The notes: a model not told the origin generated them from the letters alone. A stretch of 64,000 nt of DNA from Marinicellulosiphila megalodicopiae (GCF_045862395.1 NZ_AP023087.1:1240001-1304000), one strand, 5' to 3'; counted from the stretch's first letter, positions 11,512 to 21,548 are shown. Made by a program: numbers and translations.

Positions 11512-12399
11512 ATGTGGATTTCTAGATCATTGGCAATAAATTGCCTAATAATATGGTTAGGTGTTTTATGGGTAGGGCAAACTGTTGCCCAGACACGTGA
11601 ATTTAATGTACCTATTCAAGATGCTGTGTGGCAAACAGAGTCTTCTATTTTTTCTTGTTATTTTAGACAGCCTATCGCGCAACTTGGGTTTGCAACATTT
11701 TTCCATGAAGCAGGGGAGGAACTATATTTTTATATTGAATCAGAGCACGAACCGTTAGCTAAATCAAAAGCAAATTTAACCATTGAGGCACCCAATTGGC
11801 GAGCTTCAGCTCGTTCTGTATTTTTGACAGAAATAGATGTTCAATTTGAAGAAAAAAAATATGTTAAAATTTCATCCGAATTTTCACGTAGAATGATGGC
11901 TGAATTGATCCAAGGAATGGCTCCAACAATTACAGGACAGGCAAGATATCAAAACGAAAGTGTGCGTATTCAAGTTTCACCTGCTAGTTTTAATAAATAT
12001 TATCCAGACTATCAGGCATGCCAAGCGCTATTGCTTCCGGTCAATTTCGGTCAAGTTGAACGAAATATTTTATTATTTGACCCAGGTAAAGAGCAGTTAA
12101 GTAAAGATGTCAGGGATAAATTAGATGATATTGCTTTATATATTCTAAGTGACCCTAAAGTAAATGCGATCTACATAGAAGGTCATACTGATTCTGATGG
12201 AACTCGATACTTTAACCGTCGTTTATCTGAAAAACGATCTAATTTTGTGTATGACTATTTAATCAAAAAAGGCATCGGTTCAGATTTAATTAAAGTGGAC
12301 TATCATGGAGAGCGATATCCGGTTGCCAATAATGATACTCGTGAAGGCAAAACTCGAAACAGAAGGGTGACCCTTCGTTTAGAGCGCGAAGAAGATTAA
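11512..12399 (+). CDS. motY: MotY-like OmpA-domain protein of the sodium-driven flagellar motor
   Basis: The protein has 295 residues. Residues 1-26 are a signal peptide (cleavage near TVAQT). The N-terminal half carries the MotY-type stator-binding region with two cysteines (FSCYF near residue 49 and YQACQ near residue 168), matching the paired cysteines of known MotY. The C-terminal OmpA/peptidoglycan-binding domain is complete: IYIEGHTDSDGTRYFNRRLS, KRSNFVYDYL, and TRNRRVTLRL. In Vibrio and Pseudomonas, MotY forms the T ring that anchors the stator around the flagellar basal body. No flagellar cluster is nearby, which is usual for motY. A generic OmpA-family role is the alternative. Confidence 0.75.
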   Translation: MWISRSLAINCLIIWLGVLWVGQTVAQTREFNVPIQDAVWQTESSIFSCYFRQPIAQLGFATFFHEAGEELYFYIESEHEPLAKSKANLTIEAPNWRASARSVFLTEIDVQFEEKKYVKISSEFSRRMMAELIQGMAPTITGQARYQNESVRIQVSPASFNKYYPDYQACQALLLPVNFGQVERNILLFDPGKEQLSKDVRDKLDDIALYILSDPKVNAIYIEGHTDSDGTRYFNRRLSEKRSNFVYDYLIKKGIGSDLIKVDYHGERYPVANNDTREGKTRNRRVTLRLEREED

Positions 12400-12412
12400 A
12401 TGAGAAAGTAAT

Positions 12413-12814
12413 ATGTTTATTCCTATGTTTGTTTTAGTACTGTTAACGTTTGTTGTCGGTGGGTTTACTTTATTTTTCAGAGTAAAAAGTGTAGTCAATA
12501 AACAACTTAGCATAAAATTCTTTCAAACTATGCAATCTGAGCAAGTGCCACAAAATGTTATAAAATCAACAAGGTGTTTTAATAATCTATTTGAAATACC
12601 TGTCTTATTTTATGTGGTGTCCAGTTTGTATATAACACAAAGCATCCAAAATGATTTGGTTCTAATATGTGCATGGGGATTTGTTGTTTCAAGAGTTGTT
12701 CAGGCTTGTATACATTTGACTAATAACAATGTGATTCACAGAATGCTTTCATTTTGGTTAGGGTGTTTTTTTATTCTAGCAATGTGGATTAATTTGTTGT
12801 TTTATTTTTTATAA
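12413..12814 (+). CDS. MAPEG family membrane protein
   Basis: The protein has 133 residues and four predicted membrane segments (about 3-22, 58-78, 80-100 and 111-132). The family pattern is present: STRCFNNLFEIPVLFY after the first loop and SRVVQACIHL before the last segments. Bacterial MAPEG proteins resemble microsomal glutathione transferases, but their substrates are mostly unknown. It starts 13 bases after the MotY-like gene, so it is probably in the same transcript. Confidence 0.75.
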   Translation: MFIPMFVLVLLTFVVGGFTLFFRVKSVVNKQLSIKFFQTMQSEQVPQNVIKSTRCFNNLFEIPVLFYVVSSLYITQSIQNDLVLICAWGFVVSRVVQACIHLTNNNVIHRMLSFWLGCFFILAMWINLLFYFL

Positions 12815-12843
12815 ATAGGATACACTTGTCGCGCCTTTTCACA

Positions 12844-12864
12844 GAAGGCATAAAAAATGCCTTC
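12844..12864 (+). other. Hairpin in the leader of the MATE gene
   Basis: GAAGGCAT (12844-12851) pairs with ATGCCTTC (12857-12864) around an A-rich loop. It lies between a possible TTG start at 12826 and the ATG at 12886. A stable hairpin there argues that the stretch is untranslated leader and supports the ATG start. No T-run follows, so it is not a classic terminator. Confidence 0.4.
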
Positions 12865-12885
12865 AACTATTGCTTGGGGGCAAAC

Positions 12886-14232
12886 ATGAAACACTTCCTA
12901 CCTTTGTTTTTTACGACTTTTGTTCTAACACTTCCTTTATTGATTTCTTCATTTTCTGCGCAAGCGGCCAACCTTATTAATTCGATTTTAACCGGACGAT
13001 ATTCTTATATTGATTTGGCTGCGGTGTCTTATGGTTTTTTAATGGTAATGAGTATTGGTTCAATTTCCCAAGGCGGAATTGGTGCTTTGTTACCTAGCAT
13101 GCAAAAAGCCATTAAGGAACAATCGCATTTAGCTTTATATGCCAATATCATAGCGTTGTTGGGTTATGTATTGGTTTCACTTTTAATATTTGTAGGATTC
13201 TATTTACTTACATTTTATTTAAATGTCACGAATGAATATCAACAAACCATTCGTTTGTACTTGTTACCTATGATCATTTTTTTAATTGCATTACAATTGT
13301 TAAGTTTTGCTGTGAATATTTTAGTCATTACTGAAAAAATTAAAATTATAGCCATGTTTGGGTTGTGTGCAACAGGGTTGGATATCATTACAAGTAGCGT
13401 TTTGGTGCATGGAGTTGTTATAGATCAAGTGATTTTTATTCAGCAGTTAGGTGCGACTGGCGCCGCAATGGGTTCGATGTTCGGTAGTTTATGTGTGACG
13501 TATTTGGCCTATGCGTATTTATATAAAACAAAGGCGATTCAATTTAAAATTACAACTGAATTGTTTCAGTTATCTCATTTTATTCAAGCATTTCATTTAC
13601 TAAAAATGTCATTACCAGCGGGTGTTGCTGCATTATTTGGTTGGGGGTTGATGTTTATTATCACAATTTGTTTAACCTTTACATTTTCTGCTGAAAAAAA
13701 TATTGCAGCAAATCAAGTGTTATTAATTTTAAGCGGATTGTTACTTGTGTTTATTAAAGTCAGTTCATCGATTATGGTCAGTCAGTTGTGTAAGCGCACA
13801 GAGCAATCGTTGGGAAATAAACAATTTATGATTCAACATTTAATTGGTTATCCTTTATTTTATGCAATATTATTGGTTGTTTTATTATCTAATTTTGAAA
13901 TAATAGTTCAGTTAATCACTCGTGAAGCAGGGGTTATTTTATTACTTGAGTCCATAAAGTATGCACTTGCTTGTTATGTATTATTAAACTGTTTTGATAA
14001 TATTTTAAATAATTATTTAGTAAGTAAGCAAAAAAATAGCTTTATATTAAAGGCCCAAATCATAAGTTTAATTGTATTTTTAGGATATCTAATAATAGAT
14101 TATGTTTTATTTGGCTGGACGTTAAATAGTTTGTGGGTAGGGTTGTTAGTTGAACGAAGTGTTTTACTTATTTTGAAAATAATCCGTTTGAATAAAGACC
14201 AACCTTTGAGTTGGTTTTTTAAGTTAATTTAG
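12886..14232 (+). CDS. MATE family efflux transporter
   Basis: About 448 residues from the chosen ATG, with twelve hydrophobic segments along the chain, as in MATE exporters. INSILTGRYSYIDLAAVSYG after the first helix is the usual MATE signature position, and GATGAAMGSMFGS near the middle is the repeat equivalent. MATE proteins export drugs or metabolites with Na+ or H+. I chose ATG 12886 because GGGGG stands 7 bases before it and a hairpin occupies the alternative N-terminal extension; a TTG at 12826 would add 20 residues. Its stop overlaps the stop of the convergent M48 gene by 4 bases. Confidence 0.8.
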   Translation: MKHFLPLFFTTFVLTLPLLISSFSAQAANLINSILTGRYSYIDLAAVSYGFLMVMSIGSISQGGIGALLPSMQKAIKEQSHLALYANIIALLGYVLVSLLIFVGFYLLTFYLNVTNEYQQTIRLYLLPMIIFLIALQLLSFAVNILVITEKIKIIAMFGLCATGLDIITSSVLVHGVVIDQVIFIQQLGATGAAMGSMFGSLCVTYLAYAYLYKTKAIQFKITTELFQLSHFIQAFHLLKMSLPAGVAALFGWGLMFIITICLTFTFSAEKNIAANQVLLILSGLLLVFIKVSSSIMVSQLCKRTEQSLGNKQFMIQHLIGYPLFYAILLVVLLSNFEIIVQLITREAGVILLLESIKYALACYVLLNCFDNILNNYLVSKQKNSFILKAQIISLIVFLGYLIIDYVLFGWTLNSLWVGLLVERSVLLILKIIRLNKDQPLSWFFKLI

Positions 14233-16151
14233 TTCACTAATAAAACGGGCATAGGGCAATCTAAAATGATGCCCAATGCTCTAAAAATTTGAGCTTCGTT
14301 TTCATCTAACACACCATCAAATTCAATGGTTTTTGCAATGCCTTTTAATAAAATAGGTTGCTCCAACGCTTTAAGTTGTTTGATTTTAGAAATACTTGAT
14401 TCTAAAAATGAAAGTGCTGAGGTTTTTTTGTCGAATATTTCAATAATGCCTTGTGGGTAAATTCTTTCAAACCCTGCTTGGGCTGCTTGTTGTTGATGCT
14501 CACTGCTAGTGCTTTGTATTAGGGCATAAAATAAGTCCCTTACTGCCTGCTCACTTTCATGCAAACTTAGAGTTTGTTTGGTAACTTTAGGTGTATAAAC
14601 GGCGTGTAATATTTGAAACACACACCATTCAAAAATATCAATTTTATGATCTGCATGAATTAAATGTTTGCAGTGGTGCATAAAGTTTTTAAATTGTTCA
14701 GGGGATTGATCTTTTAGCGAGTTGGCGGCTAATTGAATCAGTGTCAACTTATCTAGGGAGTTTAATCCTTGTGATTCTGGTAATAATTTTAGATAAGCAC
14801 TAAAAAGATTTGAATTTATGTTTGTTTCTAAATATTTATTTTGAGTATTTAAAACGTCCAAATTATTATGGGTTAATATTGTAAATACTAAACATTGAGC
14901 ATCAAATGGGTGATGACACGCTTCTTTTAATATTAAAGGAAGGCCAGTTAAAATAATTTCAGCTTGAGCCAAATGTGCATGATCAAACTGTCCGATATTT
15001 TCAATTGTTTGCCCAAGCGTGCTTAACGGTACAATACTTTGTTGTGGGTCTAACTCAAAAACGTCATTGACTGTTTTTGTGGGTTCAGGTTGTGTTTTGT
15101 GTTGAATGTTTGTCTCGTTAAACAATAATGCTTCGCTGTAGCCATGCGGATAAATACGTTTAATGCGATCTTTAATCGGTGGGTGAGTGGCAAACCATCC
15201 TGAAAATAAACCCGTTGCACCAGCACTAAAATAGAAGTGTCCAAATTCTTTTGCATTTGATGACTCCAATATACTGCTTTGGCTTTGTTTTCCAATCACA
15301 TAAAGCGCAGATCCAATGCCCTGTTTATTGCGTGTAAATTGGACTGCAGAAGCATCAGCTAAAAATTCACGCTGTCTTGAAATTGCCGCTTTAATTAAAT
15401 TTCCAAAAAACACACCAGCATAACCAAACACTAATAACAGTAATCCTAAAATGGCTATTTTAGAACTGCCATCACTTCTTTGGGAGCGGTTCGATGAATG
15501 TCTAGAATATCGAGAGCGTCGTGAGCCCACAATTAATTCACCTAATAAACCAATCATTAATATACCGTGTAACACCGCTAATAATTTCATGTTAATGGAC
15601 ATATCTCCATGATAGATATGGCTAAATTCATGGGCGATGACACCTTGTAGCTGGTCTCTATTTAGTGCATCTAACAAACCTTGAGTGACACCTATAATGG
15701 CATTGTTTGTACTGTGTCCTGCTGCAAAGGCATTTAAACTAGGCTCAGGTAATACATAAACCTTTGGCATGATAATGCCAGAGGCAATAGACATTTCTTC
15801 GACAATATTTAAAAGTACTTTTTGTTGAGCGTTGGCATTATCAAAATTGATAGCGACGCCGCCAAGTTTTTGCGCGACATAACTGCCTCCTTTACTGACT
15901 TCTATATATTTAAATAAACTACCTGCCCCTACCACAATTAAAATGCCAAAGGTGATGTAAAACATTTGTAATGAAAAAATTCGATCGTTTAATCCCGTTA
16001 TAAAACTGCCATCGTGATTTTGACCAAAATAAAATAAAGCGTGAATGGCTATGACAGTCACTAGAATTAAAGACAATACAGCCAATACAAACAGTATGAT
16101 CAGTTTATGTGTGGATCGTCTTGCTTGATCTTGTTCTTCAAAAAAATTCAT
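14229..16151 (-). CDS. M48 family membrane metalloprotease with TerB-like C-terminus
   Basis: The protein has 640 residues. Two membrane helices lie at about 17-43 and 60-80. The zinc motif HEFSH is at 174-178 in GVIAHEFSHIYHGDM, another hydrophobic region follows, and the third ligand region is EFLADASAVQFTRN. The proteins AFAAGHSTNNAIIG and HPPIKDRIKRI are typical of HtpX-like M48 peptidases. The C-terminal 270 residues are an extension whose end (IEFDGVLDENEAQIFRALG) resembles TerB-like helical domains. It lies 79 bases after lemA on the same strand, a pairing seen in many bacteria and thought to act in membrane protein quality control. The substrate is unknown. Confidence 0.85.
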   Translation of the reverse strand: MNFFEEQDQARRSTHKLIILFVLAVLSLILVTVIAIHALFYFGQNHDGSFITGLNDRIFSLQMFYITFGILIVVGAGSLFKYIEVSKGGSYVAQKLGGVAINFDNANAQQKVLLNIVEEMSIASGIIMPKVYVLPEPSLNAFAAGHSTNNAIIGVTQGLLDALNRDQLQGVIAHEFSHIYHGDMSINMKLLAVLHGILMIGLLGELIVGSRRSRYSRHSSNRSQRSDGSSKIAILGLLLLVFGYAGVFFGNLIKAAISRQREFLADASAVQFTRNKQGIGSALYVIGKQSQSSILESSNAKEFGHFYFSAGATGLFSGWFATHPPIKDRIKRIYPHGYSEALLFNETNIQHKTQPEPTKTVNDVFELDPQQSIVPLSTLGQTIENIGQFDHAHLAQAEIILTGLPLILKEACHHPFDAQCLVFTILTHNNLDVLNTQNKYLETNINSNLFSAYLKLLPESQGLNSLDKLTLIQLAANSLKDQSPEQFKNFMHHCKHLIHADHKIDIFEWCVFQILHAVYTPKVTKQTLSLHESEQAVRDLFYALIQSTSSEHQQQAAQAGFERIYPQGIIEIFDKKTSALSFLESSISKIKQLKALEQPILLKGIAKTIEFDGVLDENEAQIFRALGIILDCPMPVLLVN

Positions 16152-16230
16152 AATAGTCTTAGTTCACATGAAGTTGGTGAAAACGGATGAATGCATTGCA
16201 AAAAAAAGACGCACAGGGCGTCTTCGTTGA

Positions 16231-16824
16231 TCAAAAAGAAACTTTTGGCGCTTCTTGGATAAGTTGAGTGTCTGCAAATTCAAGTAATTGCGCATCTTTA
16301 GTGTGTCCAAAATTATTAGCAATAATAATATTTGGAAAACTTTGACGATAGGTATTGTATTGAGTCACAAAGTCATTAAAGCCCTGTCTTGCAAATGCGA
16401 CTTTGTTTTCAGTGCTGGATAACTCTTCAGTTAATTGCATCATGTTTTGATTCGCTTTTAGATCAGGATAGCTTTCAAACACCACATTTAATTTACCCAT
16501 TGCTTGAGTCAGTGTGTTTTCAGCACCTGCTAATCCTTGAATCGCACTTGAATCAGAAGGATTTTTTGCCGCTTCTTTTAAACCCGAAACGGCACCGTTT
16601 CGTGCTTCAATGACTTGAGTCAATGTTTCTGATTCGTGATTTAAATACGCTTTTGCGGTTTCGACTAAATTAGGTATTAAATCATAACGACGTTTAAGTT
16701 GAACTTCTATTTGAGCAAACCCATTTTCATAACGGTTTTTTAATGCCACCAGTTTATTGTATATGCCAATGAGCATAAATATGACAACAACGATGATGGC
16801 TAAAGTGATCAGTGAACCAATCAT
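16231..16824 (-). CDS. lemA: LemA family protein
   Basis: The protein has 197 residues. An N-terminal hydrophobic helix (residues 2-24) is followed by a coiled-coil-rich helical domain. Conserved LemA features are visible: RYDLIPNLVETAKAYLNHE, NQNMMQLTEELSSTENKVAFAR and FNDFVTQYNTYRQSFPN. LemA proteins are membrane-anchored with a short exposed N-terminus; their function is unsettled. It is the first gene of the pair with the M48 protease. The 79-base gap has no strong terminator. Confidence 0.9.
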   Translation of the reverse strand: MIGSLITLAIIVVVIFMLIGIYNKLVALKNRYENGFAQIEVQLKRRYDLIPNLVETAKAYLNHESETLTQVIEARNGAVSGLKEAAKNPSDSSAIQGLAGAENTLTQAMGKLNVVFESYPDLKANQNMMQLTEELSSTENKVAFARQGFNDFVTQYNTYRQSFPNIIIANNFGHTKDAQLLEFADTQLIQEAPKVSF

Positions 16825-16921
16825 AATACTTCCCTTGCTATTAATAAATTGTAAACAATGATCATAAAAGCATCTGGATATAAATCAAGTAACTTTATAC
16901 TAATTTGCGAGAGCGATACGC

Positions 16922-17971
16922 TTAGCTTGTTTTGCCATTATGATTACGAACAGTAGGTGGAACAACAAATCCTTTTGCTTGTAAGTGAACAGCATCGGGA
17001 TTATTTTTGTAAAAAAGGCGTAATTGGTCAACTAGTGCCTGTTTTTGCTTGTCATTGATTAAACAATGTTCTGATTCATCTAACACTGACAATAAACCCT
17101 GCATAAGTGGCTTGTGTATGTCGGGTAATTTTTCTATCCAGCTTTTTAGTAAAACTGTATTTATTGTCGCAGGAATTGAGCCTAATGTTCCTACATCGTT
17201 TTGATTATGGGCCAATAACCCTGAAGTCGTGCCACGATCTAAAGTGAGTACTTGCAAAAAATACAACGAATGGTAATTCAGCTGATTAATTGATTCTTCT
17301 GTTGTGGCTTTGCGCTGTTCAAAATTAGAGTGATAGAAAATTTCACAGTAAGCATCTATGACTGCTTTACCAAATTCCAAGGCTAATTTTGAATCTTGTT
17401 CCCAATCTCCGCTGTCATGTTGCTCTAAATAAAAGTGGGTAACACCACGATGTCGATCCAACGCAGGGATGAAAAAATACGCATCACCTTGTTTTTTTGC
17501 AAAGTCATACAGGTCTTTTGCGACGGTTTTCATGGCATTTACAAAAATATTTTCAAATAAATCGTTTTTATTTGAAGGGTTTAAATCCGCCATTATTCGC
17601 CAATAACCATTGCCTTTTTTTCTTTCAGTAAAACTGATATGCATGTGCATAGACGGTGATAATGGGTGAGCAGGATGAATAATAGTTGAGACGGCTGTTG
17701 CGCTATTTAAGGGCTTTTGTGGCGAATCTTCATAAAATACTTGGGACAAATTAACCGATGCACGGTTAAATAATGTGTCCGTTGCCATCATACGACAGCC
17801 CCCGCCATGTAAGCCTTCATCGCGTAGCCATTCAACTGGTTCAAAGTCAGAAAAATCGCTTTTTAATAATGCACCTTTTTGAGACAAACCCTGCACAAAA
17901 TAATGCTGTAAATGTTCAATGATTTTATATGTTTTTTGTGCCAATTCTGACTGAGCAAGTAAGCGAGACAT
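16922..17971 (-). CDS. Divergent HemF-like (oxygen-dependent coproporphyrinogen oxidase family) protein
   Basis: The protein has 349 residues, longer than typical HemF (about 300). Family-like segments are in the right order: GGGCRMM and ASVNLSQVFYE near residue 60-80, SMHMHISFTE near 107, the middle block YWRIMADLNPS, and LDRGTTSGLLAHNQNDVGTL near 245. However, the highly conserved HemF segment with the consensus GGFDLTPYY is reduced here to IMADLNPSN, and other blocks also diverge. It therefore may not carry out the standard conversion of coproporphyrinogen III to protoporphyrinogen IX. No heme gene is adjacent; its neighbours are lemA and the divergent transglutaminase gene. The substrate is uncertain. 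Confidence 0.65.
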   Translation of the reverse strand: MSRLLAQSELAQKTYKIIEHLQHYFVQGLSQKGALLKSDFSDFEPVEWLRDEGLHGGGCRMMATDTLFNRASVNLSQVFYEDSPQKPLNSATAVSTIIHPAHPLSPSMHMHISFTERKKGNGYWRIMADLNPSNKNDLFENIFVNAMKTVAKDLYDFAKKQGDAYFFIPALDRHRGVTHFYLEQHDSGDWEQDSKLALEFGKAVIDAYCEIFYHSNFEQRKATTEESINQLNYHSLYFLQVLTLDRGTTSGLLAHNQNDVGTLGSIPATINTVLLKSWIEKLPDIHKPLMQGLLSVLDESEHCLINDKQKQALVDQLRLFYKNNPDAVHLQAKGFVVPPTVRNHNGKTS

Positions 17972-18130
17972 GCAAACCCTTAATAAATAAAATAGGAAAT
18001 GAAGTCTGCCTTTTTCTTAATCGACTCGCAAGGCCATTTGTGGGTATATACATCAATAAAAAATCATACTCATTGAATGCAAACTGTGATTTAATTCAAA
18101 TTATTATCTATAAAGAAGTTGAGGAAAAAT

Positions 18131-21100
18131 ATGGCTGTTACAGTTGGTATTACGCATCACACTGCTTATGAATATGATAAACCTATTAACATGGGCCCTC
18201 ATGTTTTTCGCTTAAAACCCGCCGCACATTGTCGAACAACGATCAAAAGTTACTCTTTAAAAATTACACCCGAAGATCATTATATAAATTGGCAACAAGA
18301 TCCGTTTGGAAATTATCTTGCTAGGGTGGTATTCCCAGAGAAAACGAAAAGCTTTTCATTTACTGTGGATGTGGTCGCACAATTAGACATCATCAATCCG
18401 TTTGACTTCTTTTTAGAGACCACTGCTGAAAAATTTCCTTTTAAATACGAGGAGCGTTTAAAGGCCGACTTAAATTCCTATTTAGAGTTAGAAGAAACAG
18501 AAGAAGCGTTTAAGTATTTTGTCGAAGGACTAAAGCCTGAAAAACCAATGGTGACTGCGGATTTTTTAGTGGCGATTAATTCTAAAGTAAATCAATTATT
18601 AGATTATACGATTCGATTAGAGCCGGGTGTTCAAAGTTGTGATGAATCTATGGATAAAGGGTCGGGTTCTTGTCGAGATTCTGCTTGGTTATTGGTACAA
18701 GCATTTCGTTATTTAGGATTAGCGGCTCGATTTGTTTCTGGGTATCTTGTTCAACTATCCCAAGACGAAAAATCTCTTGATGGTCCAAGTGGTCCAGATG
18801 AAGACTTTACGGATTTACATGCTTGGTGTGAAGTTTATGTGCCAGGAGCCGGTTGGATTGGCTTAGACCCAACTTCAGGTCTATTTGCACAAGAAGGTCA
18901 CATACCATTAGCATGTACACCAGAGCCATCAAGCGCGGCTCCAGTAACAGGCGGCATTGATGAGTGTGAAAGCGAATTAGATTATTACAATAAAGTGACA
19001 CGCTTAATTGAGACACCTCGTATCACTAAACCTTATCGTGACGATCAATGGCAAGATATTGAAGAATTAGCCGTTCAAGTTGAAAAACAACTGGTTGATC
19101 AAGATGTGCGTTTGACTATGGGTGGCGAGCCTACTTTTGTGTCTGTCGACGATATCGAATCCGACCAATGGAATACTGATGCCGACGGTGAAGATAAACG
19201 TAAAATGGCTTACGAGTTATTTTTAAAAATGCAGGCGCATTATACAAAAGGTGCCATGCTGCATTTTGGTCAAGGTAAATGGTATCCAGGTGAGGCACTG
19301 CCTCGTTGGCAGTATGGGTGTTATTGGTTAAAAGATGGACAAAAAATTTGGAAAGATCAGCAATATTTAGCTGACATCAACAAACAGTATCCAATCAAAG
19401 ATTCCAATGTAAAATATTTTCCAATTTTATTAAGTAAGTTGTTGGGCCTTGCTCCAGAATGCGTTGTGCCTACTTATGAAGATGTGCTTTATCATTTATG
19501 GCAAGAAGGGCAAATGCCTGTTGACCCAAGTCCAGAGCAAGACGGTATGTTGGATTCAATGAGTCGTAAAGGCTTTTTGCAAAAATTAGAAAAAGGCTTA
19601 GATAAAGTCGTCGGTTACGTGCTTCCCATTACTTGGGATGAAACCGAAGAAAAATGGCAAAGTTGTATTTGGAATTTTAGGCGCGAATATTGTTTCTTAG
19701 TGCCTGGTGAATCACCAGTGGGTTATCGGTTACCGTTATCTAGTATTGTAGAAGATGAAGAACTACAAGAAAATGATCCGTTTGCAATTGAAGGGGCGTT
19801 GACACTCAATAATCACAAATATAAAGATCGTGGTTATGTGAGTAAAAGTATCATTAAAACGGCGATGTCATTTGAAATTCGTGATCAAAAATTATATGTG
19901 TTTATGCCGCCACTTAGTAAAATTGAGCCGTATTTGGCACTTGTAAATTGTGTAGAAGAAACCGCGGTTAAGCTTAAAATTCCTGTTGTATTAGAAGGGT
20001 ATGAGCCACCACACGATCACAGAGTACAAAAATTTGCAGTGACACCAGACCCTGGTGTGATTGAAGTGAATGTGCATCCTGTTGGCAGTTGGAATGAGCT
20101 GAATAAAAACATGACAGACTTATATGAGCTGGCGCGTTCTTGTCGATTAAGTACTAACAAATTTATGGTTGATGGTAGACACACAGGAACAGGTGGTGGT
20201 AATCACGTAACTTTAGGTGGCTCTTCGCCAAAAGACAGTCCGTTTTTACGCCGCCCTGATGTCCTCAGAAGTTTTATTACTTATTGGCAACATCATCCAG
20301 GTTTAAGTTATTTATTCTCTGGTTTGTTTATTGGTCCTACTTCTCAAGCACCTCGTGTGGATGAAGCAAGAGATGAAGCATTATACGAATTAGAAATTGC
20401 CTTTGCTCAAATGAAAACTGGTGAGAGTGATCAGCCGTGGTTAGTTGATCGATTATTAAGAAATTTATTAACGGATTTAACCGGTAATACTCATCGTGCT
20501 GAATTTTGTATTGATAAATTGTATTCACCAGATTCGCCAACGGGTCGTTTAGGTATTGTGGAATTTCGTGGTTTTGAAATGCCGCCGCATTCTAAAATGG
20601 CCTTGATGCAAATGTTATTAATTAGAACGTTGCTTGCGTGGTTTTGGAAAAAACCTTACCACAAACCATTGGTTCGTTGGGGCACACAATTGCATGATAA
20701 ATTCTTGTTGCCGCATTATGTAGAGCAAGACATTCAAAACGTTTGCCAAGACTTACAACAAGAAGGGTTTAAGTTTGATGAATCGTGGTTTACGCCATTT
20801 TTTGAATTCCGTTTCCAAATTTGCGGCATTCGTCAACTTGAAGACATGCAAATTGAATTACGTAATGCAATCGAACCTTGGCACGTATTAGGTGAAGAAT
20901 CAGGCGGTGGCGGTATGGCTCGTTATGTGGACTCCTCACTAGAGCGTGTACAAATTAAAATAGATAACATGACAACCAATCGTTATATTTTAAGTTGTAA
21001 CGGACGACGTGTACCATTAAAAGAAACCACCACAAAATCTCAAATGGTTGCAGGTATTCGCTTTAGAGCATGGCAACCACCAAGTGCATTACATCCAACT

Positions 21101-21463
21101 ATTGGCGTACATGCACCGTTGATATTTGATTTGTATGATACGTGGAACGGCAGAAGTGTCGGCGGATTTACATATCATGTGACGCATCCTGGTGGACGAA
21201 GCTTTGAGCAAAAACCGGTGAATGATTTTGAAGCAGAAGGCAGAAGACAAGTTAGATTTGATCAAAACGGTCACAGCATTCCTCCAAAAGACACACCTGT
21301 TCAAATGACGTATGACGAAGCTGGGCAGTATCAATCTGAATTAGTTCGTAACGTCACCACTCATGAAGCGAAGAAATCATTTACTGTACCTGCTGAGGAA
21401 TTAGGCAATAGCGATTATCCAAATACTTTGGATTTACGTAGAAATGCACATATTGTTAGTTAA
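18131..21463 (+). CDS. Large transglutaminase-like protein with DUF2126 region
   Basis: The protein has 1110 residues from ATG 18131, chosen because GAGG lies 6 bases upstream; an upstream TTG would add four residues. Residues 1-290 form a bacterial transglutaminase/protease-like unit with catalytic Cys181 (GSGSCRDSAW), His230 (DLHAWCEV) and Asp246 (GLDPTSG). The DUF2126 region begins about residue 330 with LTMGGEPTFVSVDD and fills the rest; HTGTGGGNHVTLGGSSP is a striking conserved Gly-rich site. Such proteins co-occur with ATP-grasp and alpha-E genes in a predicted peptide or amide-bond system of unknown product. It converges with that four-gene set, whose end is at 21549, so the two transcripts share a terminator. 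Confidence 0.85.
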   Translation: MAVTVGITHHTAYEYDKPINMGPHVFRLKPAAHCRTTIKSYSLKITPEDHYINWQQDPFGNYLARVVFPEKTKSFSFTVDVVAQLDIINPFDFFLETTAEKFPFKYEERLKADLNSYLELEETEEAFKYFVEGLKPEKPMVTADFLVAINSKVNQLLDYTIRLEPGVQSCDESMDKGSGSCRDSAWLLVQAFRYLGLAARFVSGYLVQLSQDEKSLDGPSGPDEDFTDLHAWCEVYVPGAGWIGLDPTSGLFAQEGHIPLACTPEPSSAAPVTGGIDECESELDYYNKVTRLIETPRITKPYRDDQWQDIEELAVQVEKQLVDQDVRLTMGGEPTFVSVDDIESDQWNTDADGEDKRKMAYELFLKMQAHYTKGAMLHFGQGKWYPGEALPRWQYGCYWLKDGQKIWKDQQYLADINKQYPIKDSNVKYFPILLSKLLGLAPECVVPTYEDVLYHLWQEGQMPVDPSPEQDGMLDSMSRKGFLQKLEKGLDKVVGYVLPITWDETEEKWQSCIWNFRREYCFLVPGESPVGYRLPLSSIVEDEELQENDPFAIEGALTLNNHKYKDRGYVSKSIIKTAMSFEIRDQKLYVFMPPLSKIEPYLALVNCVEETAVKLKIPVVLEGYEPPHDHRVQKFAVTPDPGVIEVNVHPVGSWNELNKNMTDLYELARSCRLSTNKFMVDGRHTGTGGGNHVTLGGSSPKDSPFLRRPDVLRSFITYWQHHPGLSYLFSGLFIGPTSQAPRVDEARDEALYELEIAFAQMKTGESDQPWLVDRLLRNLLTDLTGNTHRAEFCIDKLYSPDSPTGRLGIVEFRGFEMPPHSKMALMQMLLIRTLLAWFWKKPYHKPLVRWGTQLHDKFLLPHYVEQDIQNVCQDLQQEGFKFDESWFTPFFEFRFQICGIRQLEDMQIELRNAIEPWHVLGEESGGGGMARYVDSSLERVQIKIDNMTTNRYILSCNGRRVPLKETTTKSQMVAGIRFRAWQPPSALHPTIGVHAPLIFDLYDTWNGRSVGGFTYHVTHPGGRSFEQKPVNDFEAEGRRQVRFDQNGHSIPPKDTPVQMTYDEAGQYQSELVRNVTTHEAKKSFTVPAEELGNSDYPNTLDLRRNAHIVS

Positions 21464-21492
21464 TATGACAGGCATAAAATGAAGACAAAAAA

Positions 21493-21520
21493 ATGCGGAT
21501 AAATTATCCGCATTTTTTTG
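21493..21520. terminator. Bidirectional terminator between the two halves of the transglutaminase cluster
   Basis: ATGCGGAT (21493-21500) pairs with ATCCGCAT (21506-21513), with seven A before and seven T after. It serves the forward DUF2126 gene and the reverse four-gene operon. Confidence 0.85.
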
Positions 21521-21548
21521 TTCTAAATTTAATAAACTGTCTAAAAAA

